Shown piece after piece: positions 52,394 to 60,587 of a DNA stretch of 64,000 nucleotides. The stretch is from the NCBI RefSeq assembly GCF_002954355.1, contig NZ_MQVV01000012.1, positions 124,001 to 188,000 on the forward strand, written 5' to 3'. The first letter of the stretch is position 1. The number at the start of each line of letters is the position of its first letter. The stretch comes from Nonlabens tegetincola (GTDB taxonomy: Bacteria > Bacteroidota > Bacteroidia > Flavobacteriales > Flavobacteriaceae). The translations under genes and the position numbers were made by a program. The notes under the pieces are model-generated. The model was not told the DNA's origin and ran no database searches. It worked only from the letters and a program-made list of their open reading frames with translations.

Positions 52394-54091
52394 TTACATT
52401 TTATCATTCGTAGCAGGTGGCGGTGGTGGTAAGTTGGGCCATGGCTGGGCATTTGCTTTTTGAGCTTTGGTTAGTTTATTGTAGATAGCCTTATATTTTT
52501 CCACTTCCTTTAATTTAACAATTGGGTATTCAGCGTTACCGTTTTCAGTAGCTAGTTTATTTTTTGCATTGATTTCTTTTGCCCACAAATTGTATTTTAC
52601 CAAGTCTTCATACTCTGGCGCCGGTGGCGGTGGTGGCGGTAAATCCTTTGGATCTATTTGTTCAATTTTTTTGTTTTTAACGACAATGATGTTACCAGCT
52701 CTATCATATAATTTACCGTCATTATCTTTTGTGGTGTAGTAATGTATTTTATTATCTACTTTAATATAACCTGATTTAGTCAATGGCGGTGGTGGTGGCG
52801 GTGGTGGCAATAGCTTCTTATTATCATTCGTTTCCAAAATTTTTATGGACATGATTCCATTGCTGTCTGGACTTATTTCAACACCATTTTGACCTACTTT
52901 TTCAATGATGGAAATCGCATTATCTGCATCTATTTGATCATTTCTTAAGTAATAGTTAAGCTCTTCTTTATGTTGATTGATGTATTCAATCGCGCTTAGA
53001 TTACCTAATTCCTCAATTACTTCTTTTTCTACCACTATTTCTTTAGATACTGTATATCCTTGTTTTTCAAAATCTTGCAGTTCTCCGAATTTGTTATAAA
53101 TATCTATTTGATCATCATTGATTTTATAGAAATAATCATCACCTTGTATTTTTAAATAACCTTCTGTAGTGTTAGCATCTACAACAATTAGCTTTTGGTT
53201 TTGTTCAGGTATTTCTACTTCCTCAACTTCCTGGAATTTAGTTTCTTCTTTTCCACAGCTGATTATTAAAATTGCAAGTAAAGGAATTAATGCAAGTGAT
53301 CTAATGATCAAGCTTGTGTTAGATGTTTTAGTTTTCATAATGCGGAATCTTTTTTTAATGATTGGGAAGTTAAAGGTGTTAGCTAGTGAGGTATAATGAC
53401 TATGCTGGCTATAATTCAAAAGTGTTTCTTGGTATTCTGTGGTGTCTACACCTTGGTCCAATACAGCTTTATCGGCAAGAAACTCATGATTTAATTTTAT
53501 AGAATATCGTAAAAGGTATAAAACGGGATTGAACCATAGAAGAATTAATAACAGTTCAACCATCAAAACATCTATTGAATGACGTTGATCCAAATGTACT
53601 TTTTCATGTTCTAAAACGAGTTCAGGTATTTGATCGTTAGCATACTGATTTTTAGATACAAATATTCTATTGATAAAAGAATGTGGGACTGTAAATGCAT
53701 GACGAAGTATTAATTGATAGTTATTGTAAGGTTTAATCTCATCTTCGTTTTCAACCCTAAATCTGATGATGTTTTTTACAAATCGCCATGACATGATGAG
53801 AATTCCAACTGCATAAACAGATAATAGAACTGCGGTCCAATCGAAGGTTTCAGTTGGTTGCTCATTATGTAAATCAGTTATTATTGGTTGCTCTACCAGG
53901 AAAGCAGATGCACGATCAACTGAAAAAACGACTGTGTTTACAACTACAAAAGGAATTAACAAAGAGAAAATTGTTGCTAAAAGCAAGTAATATCTTTTAA
54001 CATGATGCCATGACGTATTTTCAAGTGTCAGTTTGTAAAACAACCATAGTACAAATAAAGAAGCAGTGCTATTGATAAGGTAATGTTCCAT
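52394..54091 (-). CDS. BlaR1/MecR1-type M56 family metallopeptidase
   Basis: A 565-residue membrane sensor-protease. The N-terminal TMs (about 10-55, 85-102) frame the zinc site HEKVH (162-166). A further TM (LALIPLLAILIISC) ends near residue 280. The C-terminal periplasmic part has no penicillin-binding domain. Instead it holds two short related modules (GYLKIQGDDYFYKIN; GYIKVDNKIHYYTTKD) and three polyproline tracts. When activated, such proteins lead to cleavage of the partner repressor BlaI, encoded 2 bp upstream. The signal sensed is unknown. Confidence 0.88.
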   Translation of the reverse strand: MEHYLINSTASLFVLWLFYKLTLENTSWHHVKRYYLLLATIFSLLIPFVVVNTVVFSVDRASAFLVEQPIITDLHNEQPTETFDWTAVLLSVYAVGILIMSWRFVKNIIRFRVENEDEIKPYNNYQLILRHAFTVPHSFINRIFVSKNQYANDQIPELVLEHEKVHLDQRHSIDVLMVELLLILLWFNPVLYLLRYSIKLNHEFLADKAVLDQGVDTTEYQETLLNYSQHSHYTSLANTFNFPIIKKRFRIMKTKTSNTSLIIRSLALIPLLAILIISCGKEETKFQEVEEVEIPEQNQKLIVVDANTTEGYLKIQGDDYFYKINDDQIDIYNKFGELQDFEKQGYTVSKEIVVEKEVIEELGNLSAIEYINQHKEELNYYLRNDQIDADNAISIIEKVGQNGVEISPDSNGIMSIKILETNDNKKLLPPPPPPPPLTKSGYIKVDNKIHYYTTKDNDGKLYDRAGNIIVVKNKKIEQIDPKDLPPPPPPAPEYEDLVKYNLWAKEINAKNKLATENGNAEYPIVKLKEVEKYKAIYNKLTKAQKANAQPWPNLPPPPPATNDKM

Positions 54092-54093
54092 AA

Positions 54094-54459
54094 CTACTTC
54101 TTTTTAATTTCACTATCTATAATATCCCGTAATTCCTGTAATTCTTCCTGGCTTAGATTCGTCTCTTTTGTAAAAAAAGAGGCAAACTGTGAAGCGCTGT
54201 CATTAAAGAAATTCTTAATCAAGCCATTTACATGTTTAGAGAAATAATCACTTTTTTTAATTAGTGGATAATATTGACGACTACGACCAAAAAGCTTAAA
54301 ACCTACAAAACCTTTATCGGTCATTCGTTTTAATAAGGTAGCAACGGTTGTTGTTGCTGGTTTAGGCTCTGGATAGTTTTCTAATAAATCTTTCATATAG
54401 GCTTTGTCAAGTTCCCATAGGTGATTCATTAGTTCTTCTTCACTTTTTGACAGTTTCAT
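54094..54459 (-). CDS. BlaI/MecI/CopY family transcriptional repressor
   Basis: A 121-residue winged-helix repressor: KLSKSEEELMNHLWELDKAYMKDLL, recognition helix region TTTVATLLKRMTDKGFVGF, wing GRSRQYYPLI, and a C-terminal dimerisation helix set (LSQEELQELRDIIDSEI). First gene of the operon with blaR1. It most likely binds the two TACA-N2-TGTA dyads at 54482-54523, which cover its own promoter. Confidence 0.93.
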   Translation of the reverse strand: MKLSKSEEELMNHLWELDKAYMKDLLENYPEPKPATTTVATLLKRMTDKGFVGFKLFGRSRQYYPLIKKSDYFSKHVNGLIKNFFNDSASQFASFFTKETNLSQEELQELRDIIDSEIKKK

Positions 54460-54481
54460 GTTCTACATAATTAGAGTTAAC

Positions 54482-54495
54482 TCTACAAATGTAGA
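54482..54495. promoter_or_regulatory. BlaI operator 1 (over the -7 box)
   Basis: TCTACA-AA-TGTAGA is an inverted repeat containing TACAnnTGTA, the BlaI/MecI core. On the minus strand it contains the -7 box TACATTTG (54493-54486). Confidence 0.8.
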
Positions 54496-54515
54496 AATAA
54501 ATTTATATTCTACAA
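54486..54515 (-). promoter_or_regulatory. Promoter of blaI-blaR1 (TTG-N19-TACATTTG)
   Basis: -33 TTG (54515-54513) and -7 TACATTTG (54493-54486) with a 19-bp spacer. Both elements lie inside the operator dyads. Confidence 0.75.
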
Positions 54516-54523
54516 GTGTAGAA
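54508..54523. promoter_or_regulatory. BlaI operator 2 (over the -33 element)
   Basis: TTCTACA-AG-TGTAGAA is a 16-bp inverted repeat with core TACAnnTGTA. Its centre lies 27 bp from that of operator 1. Confidence 0.8.
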
Positions 54524-54850
54524 GTATGTTTTTTGAAATTAGTGACAAATTTTATCAGGTTACGATCAAAATCGAATTTCATTGCCGATGTAATACGTAT
54601 TCTACGAAGTCGATATAAAAAATATATAATTCAGTAATAATTGTTTATAGAGCTAGGCTTGCCTCAATATCAAGCTCTTGTATAATAAAATACCGTTCCT
54701 TTGAGAGCTAGAAGAGAAATTGTAACACACTTATTATCGATAAACGACTCGTTTTTTGTTAAAAAAGATTACCCATTGTTAAATTAATTATAATTTGAAT
54801 TATTCTTGCGGTCGAATTCATTATTTTTTATTAACTCAAATTCAATTGTA
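54524..54850. other. Intergenic region between blaI and the secreted protein gene
   Basis: About 330 bp, very AT-rich, with no convincing gene. It contains repeated AGAGCT/AGCTCT words (54649-54654, 54673-54678, 54704-54709) that could form two alternative hairpins. I find no exact TAnnTTTG box for the downstream gene. Confidence 0.5.
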
Positions 54851-56302
54851 ATGAATAAAATTATTTTTCTGTTTTTTCTACTATTGGTTAGTATAGCTTA
54901 CTCACAAGTAGGTATAAATACTAATTCTCCAGACCCTAGTGCGATGCTGGATATAGATTCAGTTGATAAAGGTCTTCTCACACCTAGAATGACTACTGCC
55001 CAACGGGATGCTATTACAAGTCCAGCAACGGGATTATTAGTTTTTGATACTGATTTAAATGCTTTCCAGTATTTTGACGGTACTGTTTGGGTTTCTTTAG
55101 GTTCAAAGCAATTAAGGGATAATTACAAATTGGTAAAAAGTATTGACGACCTGTCGGATGAATTGGTAGCTGGTGGTGGTACTAAGTATCTTCTCAATAC
55201 TAATTTTCTTTACGAAATTAATGGTGCGATATTGGTTGACTTTCCTATTGATTTGAACGGAGCTTATGTAGAAGGAGTAGATTCATCTGAAGATATTTTG
55301 ATTAATGTTTCTAGTGGTAGTCTATTTGAAGGTACTAAGGGTGGTGGATTGCGTAATTTAACACTTTCAGGCTCTTTACCAGCTGGAACAAAAACACAAA
55401 TATTTGATATCAATGCAACTGCTGGAGAATTATTACTTATTAACAATACTATTGTTGCCAATGCCAGTAAGGTTGGAACATTAACTGGTTTGAGCACGGT
55501 ATTTTTTAGCGTAACACAATATCTTGATAATGATGATGGATTTACTATCAATAATATTACTAACTTCTTTGTAAGTAATATTTTCTGGACACAATCCAAT
55601 ACAGGTACGTTCATGGAGCTTACAGGTTCTTTTAGCAATTTACAAATGAATGGTGGTCGTATAGAGTCCAACGGAACTGAGATAGGAATTGATGTAAGCG
55701 CAAATCCTACCATTGTAAACGATGCCACATTATCTCAACTAAGTTTTGTAGGTGATGGGCAATTTGTTGATGGATATACTACAGGCTCTTATACGGGATT
55801 TAGTTTCACAAAAGATTGGAATGTAAATTGTTCTGGTATACCCTTTGAGTCCGATCAGGTAGCAGCTGGGAATATTTATTATAGTGGTACATTAACGACA
55901 GGTTACCCACAGACCATATCTAGTGGTGCTCCTGTACAAATTAAAAGCGCTACTGATTTTGTGGCTACCGACCTTTTTAGATTTAGAGCAGAGGATAATA
56001 ATAATGACCTAATTTATGAGGGTAAAAAACGGAGGAATGTTCAGATAAATGTTTCACTTAGTATTCGTGTTACTGATGCTGTGAATGATTTTTACGCTTT
56101 TGCGATTGCAAAAAACGGTAGTCTCGTTTTAGAAACTAATAGTGTTGTTCAAATTGCTAGCAATACTCAAATTCAAAATGTTGCCTTGAATGGGATATTA
56201 ACCCTTGAACCTGGTGATAGGATCGAGATTTTCGCTGATAGGTTAACCGGTTCAGGAACTGATGGATTGGTTGTTTTTTCAGAGAACGTTAGTGTACGAT
56301 AA
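54851..56302 (+). CDS. Secreted protein with tail-fibre-like N-terminus and beta-helix-like body
   Basis: A 483-residue protein starting at ATG 54851, which gives a clean signal peptide (NKIIFLFFLLLVSIAYSQ); the frame extends 15 codons upstream. The mature N-terminus VGINTNSPDPSAMLDIDS ... GLLTPRMTTAQRDAI ... YFDGTVWVSLG is a module common in Bacteroidota surface proteins and phage-tail-like structures. The middle is Gly/Asn/Thr-rich repeating strands (GLRNLTLSG, LLINNTIVANAS, MNGGRIESNG) like a right-handed beta-helix, and the end (DRIEIFADRLTG) looks like a beta-sandwich cap. Function unknown. Confidence 0.8.
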   Translation: MNKIIFLFFLLLVSIAYSQVGINTNSPDPSAMLDIDSVDKGLLTPRMTTAQRDAITSPATGLLVFDTDLNAFQYFDGTVWVSLGSKQLRDNYKLVKSIDDLSDELVAGGGTKYLLNTNFLYEINGAILVDFPIDLNGAYVEGVDSSEDILINVSSGSLFEGTKGGGLRNLTLSGSLPAGTKTQIFDINATAGELLLINNTIVANASKVGTLTGLSTVFFSVTQYLDNDDGFTINNITNFFVSNIFWTQSNTGTFMELTGSFSNLQMNGGRIESNGTEIGIDVSANPTIVNDATLSQLSFVGDGQFVDGYTTGSYTGFSFTKDWNVNCSGIPFESDQVAAGNIYYSGTLTTGYPQTISSGAPVQIKSATDFVATDLFRFRAEDNNNDLIYEGKKRRNVQINVSLSIRVTDAVNDFYAFAIAKNGSLVLETNSVVQIASNTQIQNVALNGILTLEPGDRIEIFADRLTGSGTDGLVVFSENVSVR

Positions 56303-56319
56303 ATAGTTTTAAATATTTC

Positions 56320-56333
56320 GCTTTCGCGAAAGC
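56320..56333. repeat. GCTTTCGCGAAAGC palindrome, copy 13 (intergenic)
   Basis: Perfect copy 18 bp behind the stop of the secreted protein gene and just before the terminator. Confidence 0.95.
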
Positions 56334-56340
56334 GTCAATA

Positions 56341-56374
56341 AAAAAATCCCATTCAGTAAGTGAATGGGATTTTT
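56341..56374. terminator. Bidirectional terminator
   Basis: AAAATCCCATTCA / TGAATGGGATTTT stem, loop GTAAG, between convergent genes. Confidence 0.92.
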
Positions 56375-56391
56375 AATGCAATATAAGTGAT

Positions 56392-57777
56392 TTATTTACT
56401 CATCTTTGCAAAGTGTTTATAAAAATGTGGAATTGTTTCAATCCCTTTTAAATAATTCCAAATACCAAAATGCTCATTAGGTGAGTGGATAGCATCACTG
56501 TCTAATCCAAATCCCATAAGAATAGATTTACTATTTAATTCTTTTTCAAATAAAGCTACGATAGGTATAGATCCACCACTGCGTTGTGGTATAGGAGTTT
56601 TACCAAAAGTATCCTCATAGGCTTTGCTAGCTGCTTGGTATCCTACACTATCAATTGGGGTAACATAGGCAGTACCACCGTGATGAGGTGAAACTTTAAC
56701 TTTTACACTTTTAGGAGCAATACTTTCAAAGTGTTTTTGAAAAAGATCGGTAATTTCCTTCCAATCTTGATCTGGGACAAGTCGCATTGAAATTTTTGCA
56801 TAGGCCTTGCTTGCAATGACAGTTTTTGCACCTTCACCAGTATAGCCACCCCAAATACCATTCACATCTAGAGTAGGACGTATGCTATTGCGTTCGTTTG
56901 TAGTGTATCCTTTTTCACCGTGTTCCTGTGCTATGTCTAGGGCTTTATTGTAGTCCTCTTGCGAAAAAGGAGCTTTGGCCATTTCGGCACGTTCTTCCTT
57001 ACTTAATTCTTCGACCTTATCATAAAATCCAGGTATAGTAATGTGGTTGTTCTCATCATGCAATTGTGCTATCATATCGCACAAAATGTTAATAGGGTTT
57101 GCTACTGCACCACCATAAAGGCCAGAATGTAAATCACGATTAGGTCCCGTAACTTCTACTTCAACATAACTTAATCCTCTTAGACCTGTAGTGATACTAG
57201 GAACTTCTTTTGATATCATACCTGTGTCAGAGATTAAAATAACATCATTGGCTAGTTTTTCCCTGTTGTTTTCTAAAAACCAACCTAGAGATTCACTTCC
57301 TACTTCTTCTTCACCTTCAATCATAAATTTAACATTACAGGGCAACTCATTATTTGCAGTAAGATATTCAAGCGCCTTTACATGCATGTACATTTGTCCT
57401 TTATCATCGCAAGCACCACGAGCAAAAATTGCTCCTTCTGGATGAAGCTCTGTTTTTTTAATTACCGGTTCAAATGGCGGACTGTCCCAAAGATTAATAG
57501 GGTCTGGTGGTTGTACGTCATAATGACCGTAAACCAAAACAGTAGGAAGATCTGGATTTATTATTTTTTCTCCATAGACGATTGGGTATCCTGGGGTTTC
57601 ACAAATTTCTACTTGATCACAACCAGCATCCTCAAGCGACTTTTTGATATGTTCACTAGTTTTTATCACGTCATTCTTATAAGCAGGATCAGCACTAATG
57701 GACGGAATTTTAAGTAGTTCAATCAATTCATTTATGAATCTATCCTTGTGTTTTTCTATATAAGGTTTAGTGTTCAT
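56392..57777 (-). CDS. M20 family dipeptidase
   Basis: A 461-residue dinuclear zinc peptidase of family M20 (carnosinase/CNDP-like). Metal and catalytic residues are present in order: VYGHYDVQPPDP (H85, D87), ARGACDDKGQ (D124), the acid cluster EGEEEVGS (about 154-161) and a C-terminal GLDSDAIHSPNE (His). There is no signal peptide, so it cleaves dipeptides in the cytoplasm. It stands alone on the minus strand. Confidence 0.93.
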   Translation of the reverse strand: MNTKPYIEKHKDRFINELIELLKIPSISADPAYKNDVIKTSEHIKKSLEDAGCDQVEICETPGYPIVYGEKIINPDLPTVLVYGHYDVQPPDPINLWDSPPFEPVIKKTELHPEGAIFARGACDDKGQMYMHVKALEYLTANNELPCNVKFMIEGEEEVGSESLGWFLENNREKLANDVILISDTGMISKEVPSITTGLRGLSYVEVEVTGPNRDLHSGLYGGAVANPINILCDMIAQLHDENNHITIPGFYDKVEELSKEERAEMAKAPFSQEDYNKALDIAQEHGEKGYTTNERNSIRPTLDVNGIWGGYTGEGAKTVIASKAYAKISMRLVPDQDWKEITDLFQKHFESIAPKSVKVKVSPHHGGTAYVTPIDSVGYQAASKAYEDTFGKTPIPQRSGGSIPIVALFEKELNSKSILMGFGLDSDAIHSPNEHFGIWNYLKGIETIPHFYKHFAKMSK

Positions 57778-57832
57778 GTGTTGTTGTTTTAGGTAAAGAT
57801 AAGGAAGAGGTAAAATATTTATCTGAAAGAAT

Positions 57833-57861
57833 TTGTAATATGTGAAAAGTTAGTATATTTG
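57833..57861 (+). promoter_or_regulatory. Promoter of tRNA-Leu(UAG) (TTG-N18-TATATTTG)
   Basis: -33 TTG (57833-57835) and -7 TATATTTG (57854-57861) with an 18-bp spacer, 27 bp before the mature tRNA. Confidence 0.7.
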
Positions 57862-57888
57862 CCGTCCCGTAAGGGTACTATCAGTAAT

Positions 57889-57970
57889 GCGGATGTGGTG
57901 GAACTGGTAGACACGCTAGACTTAGGATCTAGTGCCGCAAGGTGTGCAGGTTCGATTCCTGTCATCCGCA
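57889..57970 (+). tRNA. tRNA-Leu (anticodon TAG)
   Basis: An 82-nt class II tRNA: acceptor GCGGATG/CATCCGC, anticodon stem CTAGA/TCTAG with loop CTTAGGA, a variable arm and T-loop GGTTCGATTCC. The 3' CCA is not encoded. Confidence 0.96.
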
Positions 57971-57980
57971 CAAAAGAAGA

Positions 57981-58004
57981 GCTCGCTTTAAGCGGGCTTT
58001 TTTT
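57981..58004 (+). terminator. Terminator of tRNA-Leu(UAG)
   Basis: GCTCGCTT / AGCGGGC stem with wobble pairing and seven T. Confidence 0.8.
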
Positions 58005-58248
58005 ATGTCAAATATCTGCTGTTGCAGTTTTTAATTTTATCTAGTTTTTAATATATCTTATAGCAATCACCAATTATTGGCTACTTAATAATTGGCTTGA
58101 TTTATGTACGTGTAAGTTTGTAAAATTCTTACTACTAATCTATGGGATTTTAAATTGTTTAATAATTAACATTATAAATTAAACAAAATATTATCTTTAG
58201 ATAAAATTAATTGAACTGGAGTTATTAAACTCACTGGAATTAAAACGT

Positions 58249-58956
58249 ATGAAAAACAAAGAACTTGAGGTTGATGAGTTGATTACTAATGATAATCTAC
58301 TTAACAATTTAACCTTTGATGAAATAGGAGACGATCACTTATTTACTGGAATGGAAACACCTATGAAAGCTGATGCTTTTGTGATGAGTGATGATGAGAA
58401 AAAGGATAAGATTGCCAATTTGTTTTCTCAAATTATGGATGTCATGGGTCTTGATCTTACTGATGATTCACTCAAAGGAACACCCAGAAGAGTGGCCAAA
58501 ATGTATATAGACGAGATTTTTTCAGGTCTTAATCCTGCAAATAAACCCAAAATTGCTTTATTCGATAATAAGTATCAATACAATCAAATGTTGGTTGAAA
58601 AGAATATTACTTTTTATTCCAACTGTGAACATCATTTTGTTCCAATTATAGGTAAAGCTCATGTGGCCTATATTTCATCTGGCAGGGTGATAGGTTTGTC
58701 AAAACTTAATCGAATTGTACAGTATTATGCAAAGCGCCCACAGGTCCAAGAGAGATTGACAAATCAAATAGGGACAGATCTACAAGAGATTCTGAATACA
58801 GAAGATGTTGCAGTTGTGATAGACGCTAAACATTTGTGTGTTTCTTCTCGAGGAGTAAAGGATGATACGTCGTCTACCGTGACTGCTTTTTATGGAGGCA
58901 AATTTAATGATGATGAAAAAATAAGACAGCTTCAAAATTACATTTACAATCAATAA
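58249..58956 (+). CDS. folE: GTP cyclohydrolase I
   Basis: A 235-residue enzyme converting GTP to 7,8-dihydroneopterin triphosphate for folate (and queuosine-type) synthesis. The zinc site is intact: C126 and H129 in SNCEHHF, and the second Cys in KHLCVSSRG. The GTP-binding GRVIGLSKLNRIV and RPQVQERLTNQI motifs are present. The first 50 residues form an acidic N-terminal extension. The 278 bp upstream contain only the tRNA terminator and AT-rich sequence. Confidence 0.95.
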   Translation: MKNKELEVDELITNDNLLNNLTFDEIGDDHLFTGMETPMKADAFVMSDDEKKDKIANLFSQIMDVMGLDLTDDSLKGTPRRVAKMYIDEIFSGLNPANKPKIALFDNKYQYNQMLVEKNITFYSNCEHHFVPIIGKAHVAYISSGRVIGLSKLNRIVQYYAKRPQVQERLTNQIGTDLQEILNTEDVAVVIDAKHLCVSSRGVKDDTSSTVTAFYGGKFNDDEKIRQLQNYIYNQ

Positions 58957-58980
58957 AATAATTGAGTCGTCAATAATATA

Positions 58981-59011
58981 AACTTCCCTTAACCGAGGGA
59001 AGTTTTTTTAT
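58981..59011. terminator. Terminator of folE
   Basis: AACTTCCCT / AGGGAAGTT stem, loop TAACCG, followed by seven T. It overlaps the end of the convergent acyltransferase gene. Confidence 0.9.
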
Positions 59012-60093
59012 GACTCTGTTTTAAAGTATTCTCTAGCTCTTGAATATAAAAATTTATTGGTGCGAGCACCGTATAATGCCAGAGCACAAACGATAAGTAT
59101 AAAGGTAAACGCTCCAATAATAGCAGTGTACGGATTTAATGTTTTACCTATCAATTGATGCAGTCCAAAACCAGTAAAAGACCCGTAAATAATTATAAAA
59201 TGGATAACGTATATAGAAAGAGTCTTTTGCCCAATTATCAAAAGCTTAGAGTCTTTAAAAAACCTTTCGAGCGCATAAAAAGTACCGAAAAGAATAAAAA
59301 CATTTCCTAATCTAGTAATAAGGTAATTGTAGTAGGCGACCGATTTAAATAGCTCAATATCAGTAGTGCGGTATAAGATCATTAAAAACCAGCTAGAGTG
59401 ATAAATCAATAAAATACCAACCACAAAAAATCCGATAATTAATACGGACTTGAACTTTTCTTTCAAATGATATTTATAAAAAATAGAGGCAATAAAACTA
59501 CCTATGGACATATATCCTAACCAAGGCAAAATAGTAAAGATGCTACCATTATTTTTTGATAAATAATTGGCTATAAAAACAGGCAGCTGGCTGGTATCTA
59601 ATTCTCTATAATACGGTTCTAGTAGAAAGATGCTTACACCCAGAATAAATTGAATTAGGGAAAAAACAAGAGAATTTTTAAGAACTAGATAATAACATCC
59701 TACAGTAATAATAAGTGATAGACCTATACACTGTAAAACATCTACCCGTAAAAAATTAGTACCTAGTCTTCCATCTAGCCAGGTAAATAAAGAGATACGT
59801 AAAGAGTAGCCGATTCCTATTAAAAGTAAACCTCTATAAAACCCTTTTTTTATGCGTTCATTTGCTATTCCTTGTTTTTTAGATTTTAACAAAAGGAATG
59901 AAAATATTAATCCTGAGATCGTGAAAAAGGTAGGCGCGGTTATTCCTCTAAAATAATTCCATATCTCGTAAAAAAAGTTTCCTTGTACATGAAATTCTGG
60001 CGCCAGTAAGGTAGAGATGAAATGCCCTTGTAACATCATTAAAATAGCAAATGCTCTTACTGCATCAATAAAGAAAATTCTTTTAGGATTCAC
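59008..60093 (-). CDS. Heparan-alpha-glucosaminide N-acetyltransferase-like membrane protein
   Basis: A 361-residue protein with about ten TMs. The start RIFFIDAVRAFAILMMLQGHF, followed by FRGITAPTFFTISGLIFSF, matches the DUF1624/HGSNAT catalytic-type acyltransferase domain (acid and His in the first TM region). It starts with GTG 60093; a -7 box TAATTTTG lies at 60127-60120. It may transfer acetyl groups across the inner membrane onto a sugar. No glycan cluster surrounds it, so its substrate is open. Confidence 0.82.
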   Translation of the reverse strand: MNPKRIFFIDAVRAFAILMMLQGHFISTLLAPEFHVQGNFFYEIWNYFRGITAPTFFTISGLIFSFLLLKSKKQGIANERIKKGFYRGLLLIGIGYSLRISLFTWLDGRLGTNFLRVDVLQCIGLSLIITVGCYYLVLKNSLVFSLIQFILGVSIFLLEPYYRELDTSQLPVFIANYLSKNNGSIFTILPWLGYMSIGSFIASIFYKYHLKEKFKSVLIIGFFVVGILLIYHSSWFLMILYRTTDIELFKSVAYYNYLITRLGNVFILFGTFYALERFFKDSKLLIIGQKTLSIYVIHFIIIYGSFTGFGLHQLIGKTLNPYTAIIGAFTFILIVCALALYGARTNKFLYSRAREYFKTES

Positions 60094-60235
60094 TGATTAG
60101 TTTAATAGTTGATGTATAGCAAAATTAATGATAAACATTAACTCAAAAGTACTATCTAGAGTATTCAATGTTTTAATGGTGTTGTAATCGGTAGAATAAA
60201 ATGTAGAAATGGATTCAATTCAAAATAGCCGTAAA

Positions 60236-60265
60236 ACAAAAAAGCCTCTCCTTTTGGAAAAGCTT
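60236..60265 (-). terminator. Terminator of tRNA-Asp
   Basis: On the minus strand AAGCTTTTCC-AAAA-GGAGAGGCTT, with two GU pairs, followed by a T-run. Two more hairpins lie between it and the tRNA. Confidence 0.75.
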
Positions 60266-60343
60266 CTCACAAAGTGTTTTCACACTTTCTGTCTTCAAAT
60301 TGAAGACCACACAACTTGATTTGTTTTCTTTTAAAAAGAAAAG

Positions 60344-60417
60344 CGGTCTGGACGGGATTCGAACCCGCGACCCCATGCGTGACAGGCATGTATTCTAACC
60401 AGCTGAACTACCAGACC
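60344..60417 (-). tRNA. tRNA-Asp (anticodon GTC)
   Basis: A 74-nt class I tRNA: acceptor GGTCTGG/CCAGACC, D-arm GTTCAGCTGGTTAGAA, anticodon stem CATGC/GCATG with loop CTGTCAC, T-loop GGTTCGAATCC. The 3' CCA is not encoded. Confidence 0.96.
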
Positions 60418-60587
60418 GTGTTCTAAAGAACTTTGCTATCGCAGCTTTCTGCTTTAGCGGTTGCAAATATATACTCATTTTTAGTTTTGCACAAACAATT
60501 TTTTACTTTTTTCAATTAATTTATTTTTTAACCTTATGATAGCATTCTAAACAGCTTTGTTTAAAGGTGATTAGATACTTTTACGCT

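Noticed and set aside
57859-58044. 61-codon plus-strand reading frame over tRNA-Leu(UAG)
   Set aside because: It is read through the tRNA and its terminator; no protein-like composition.
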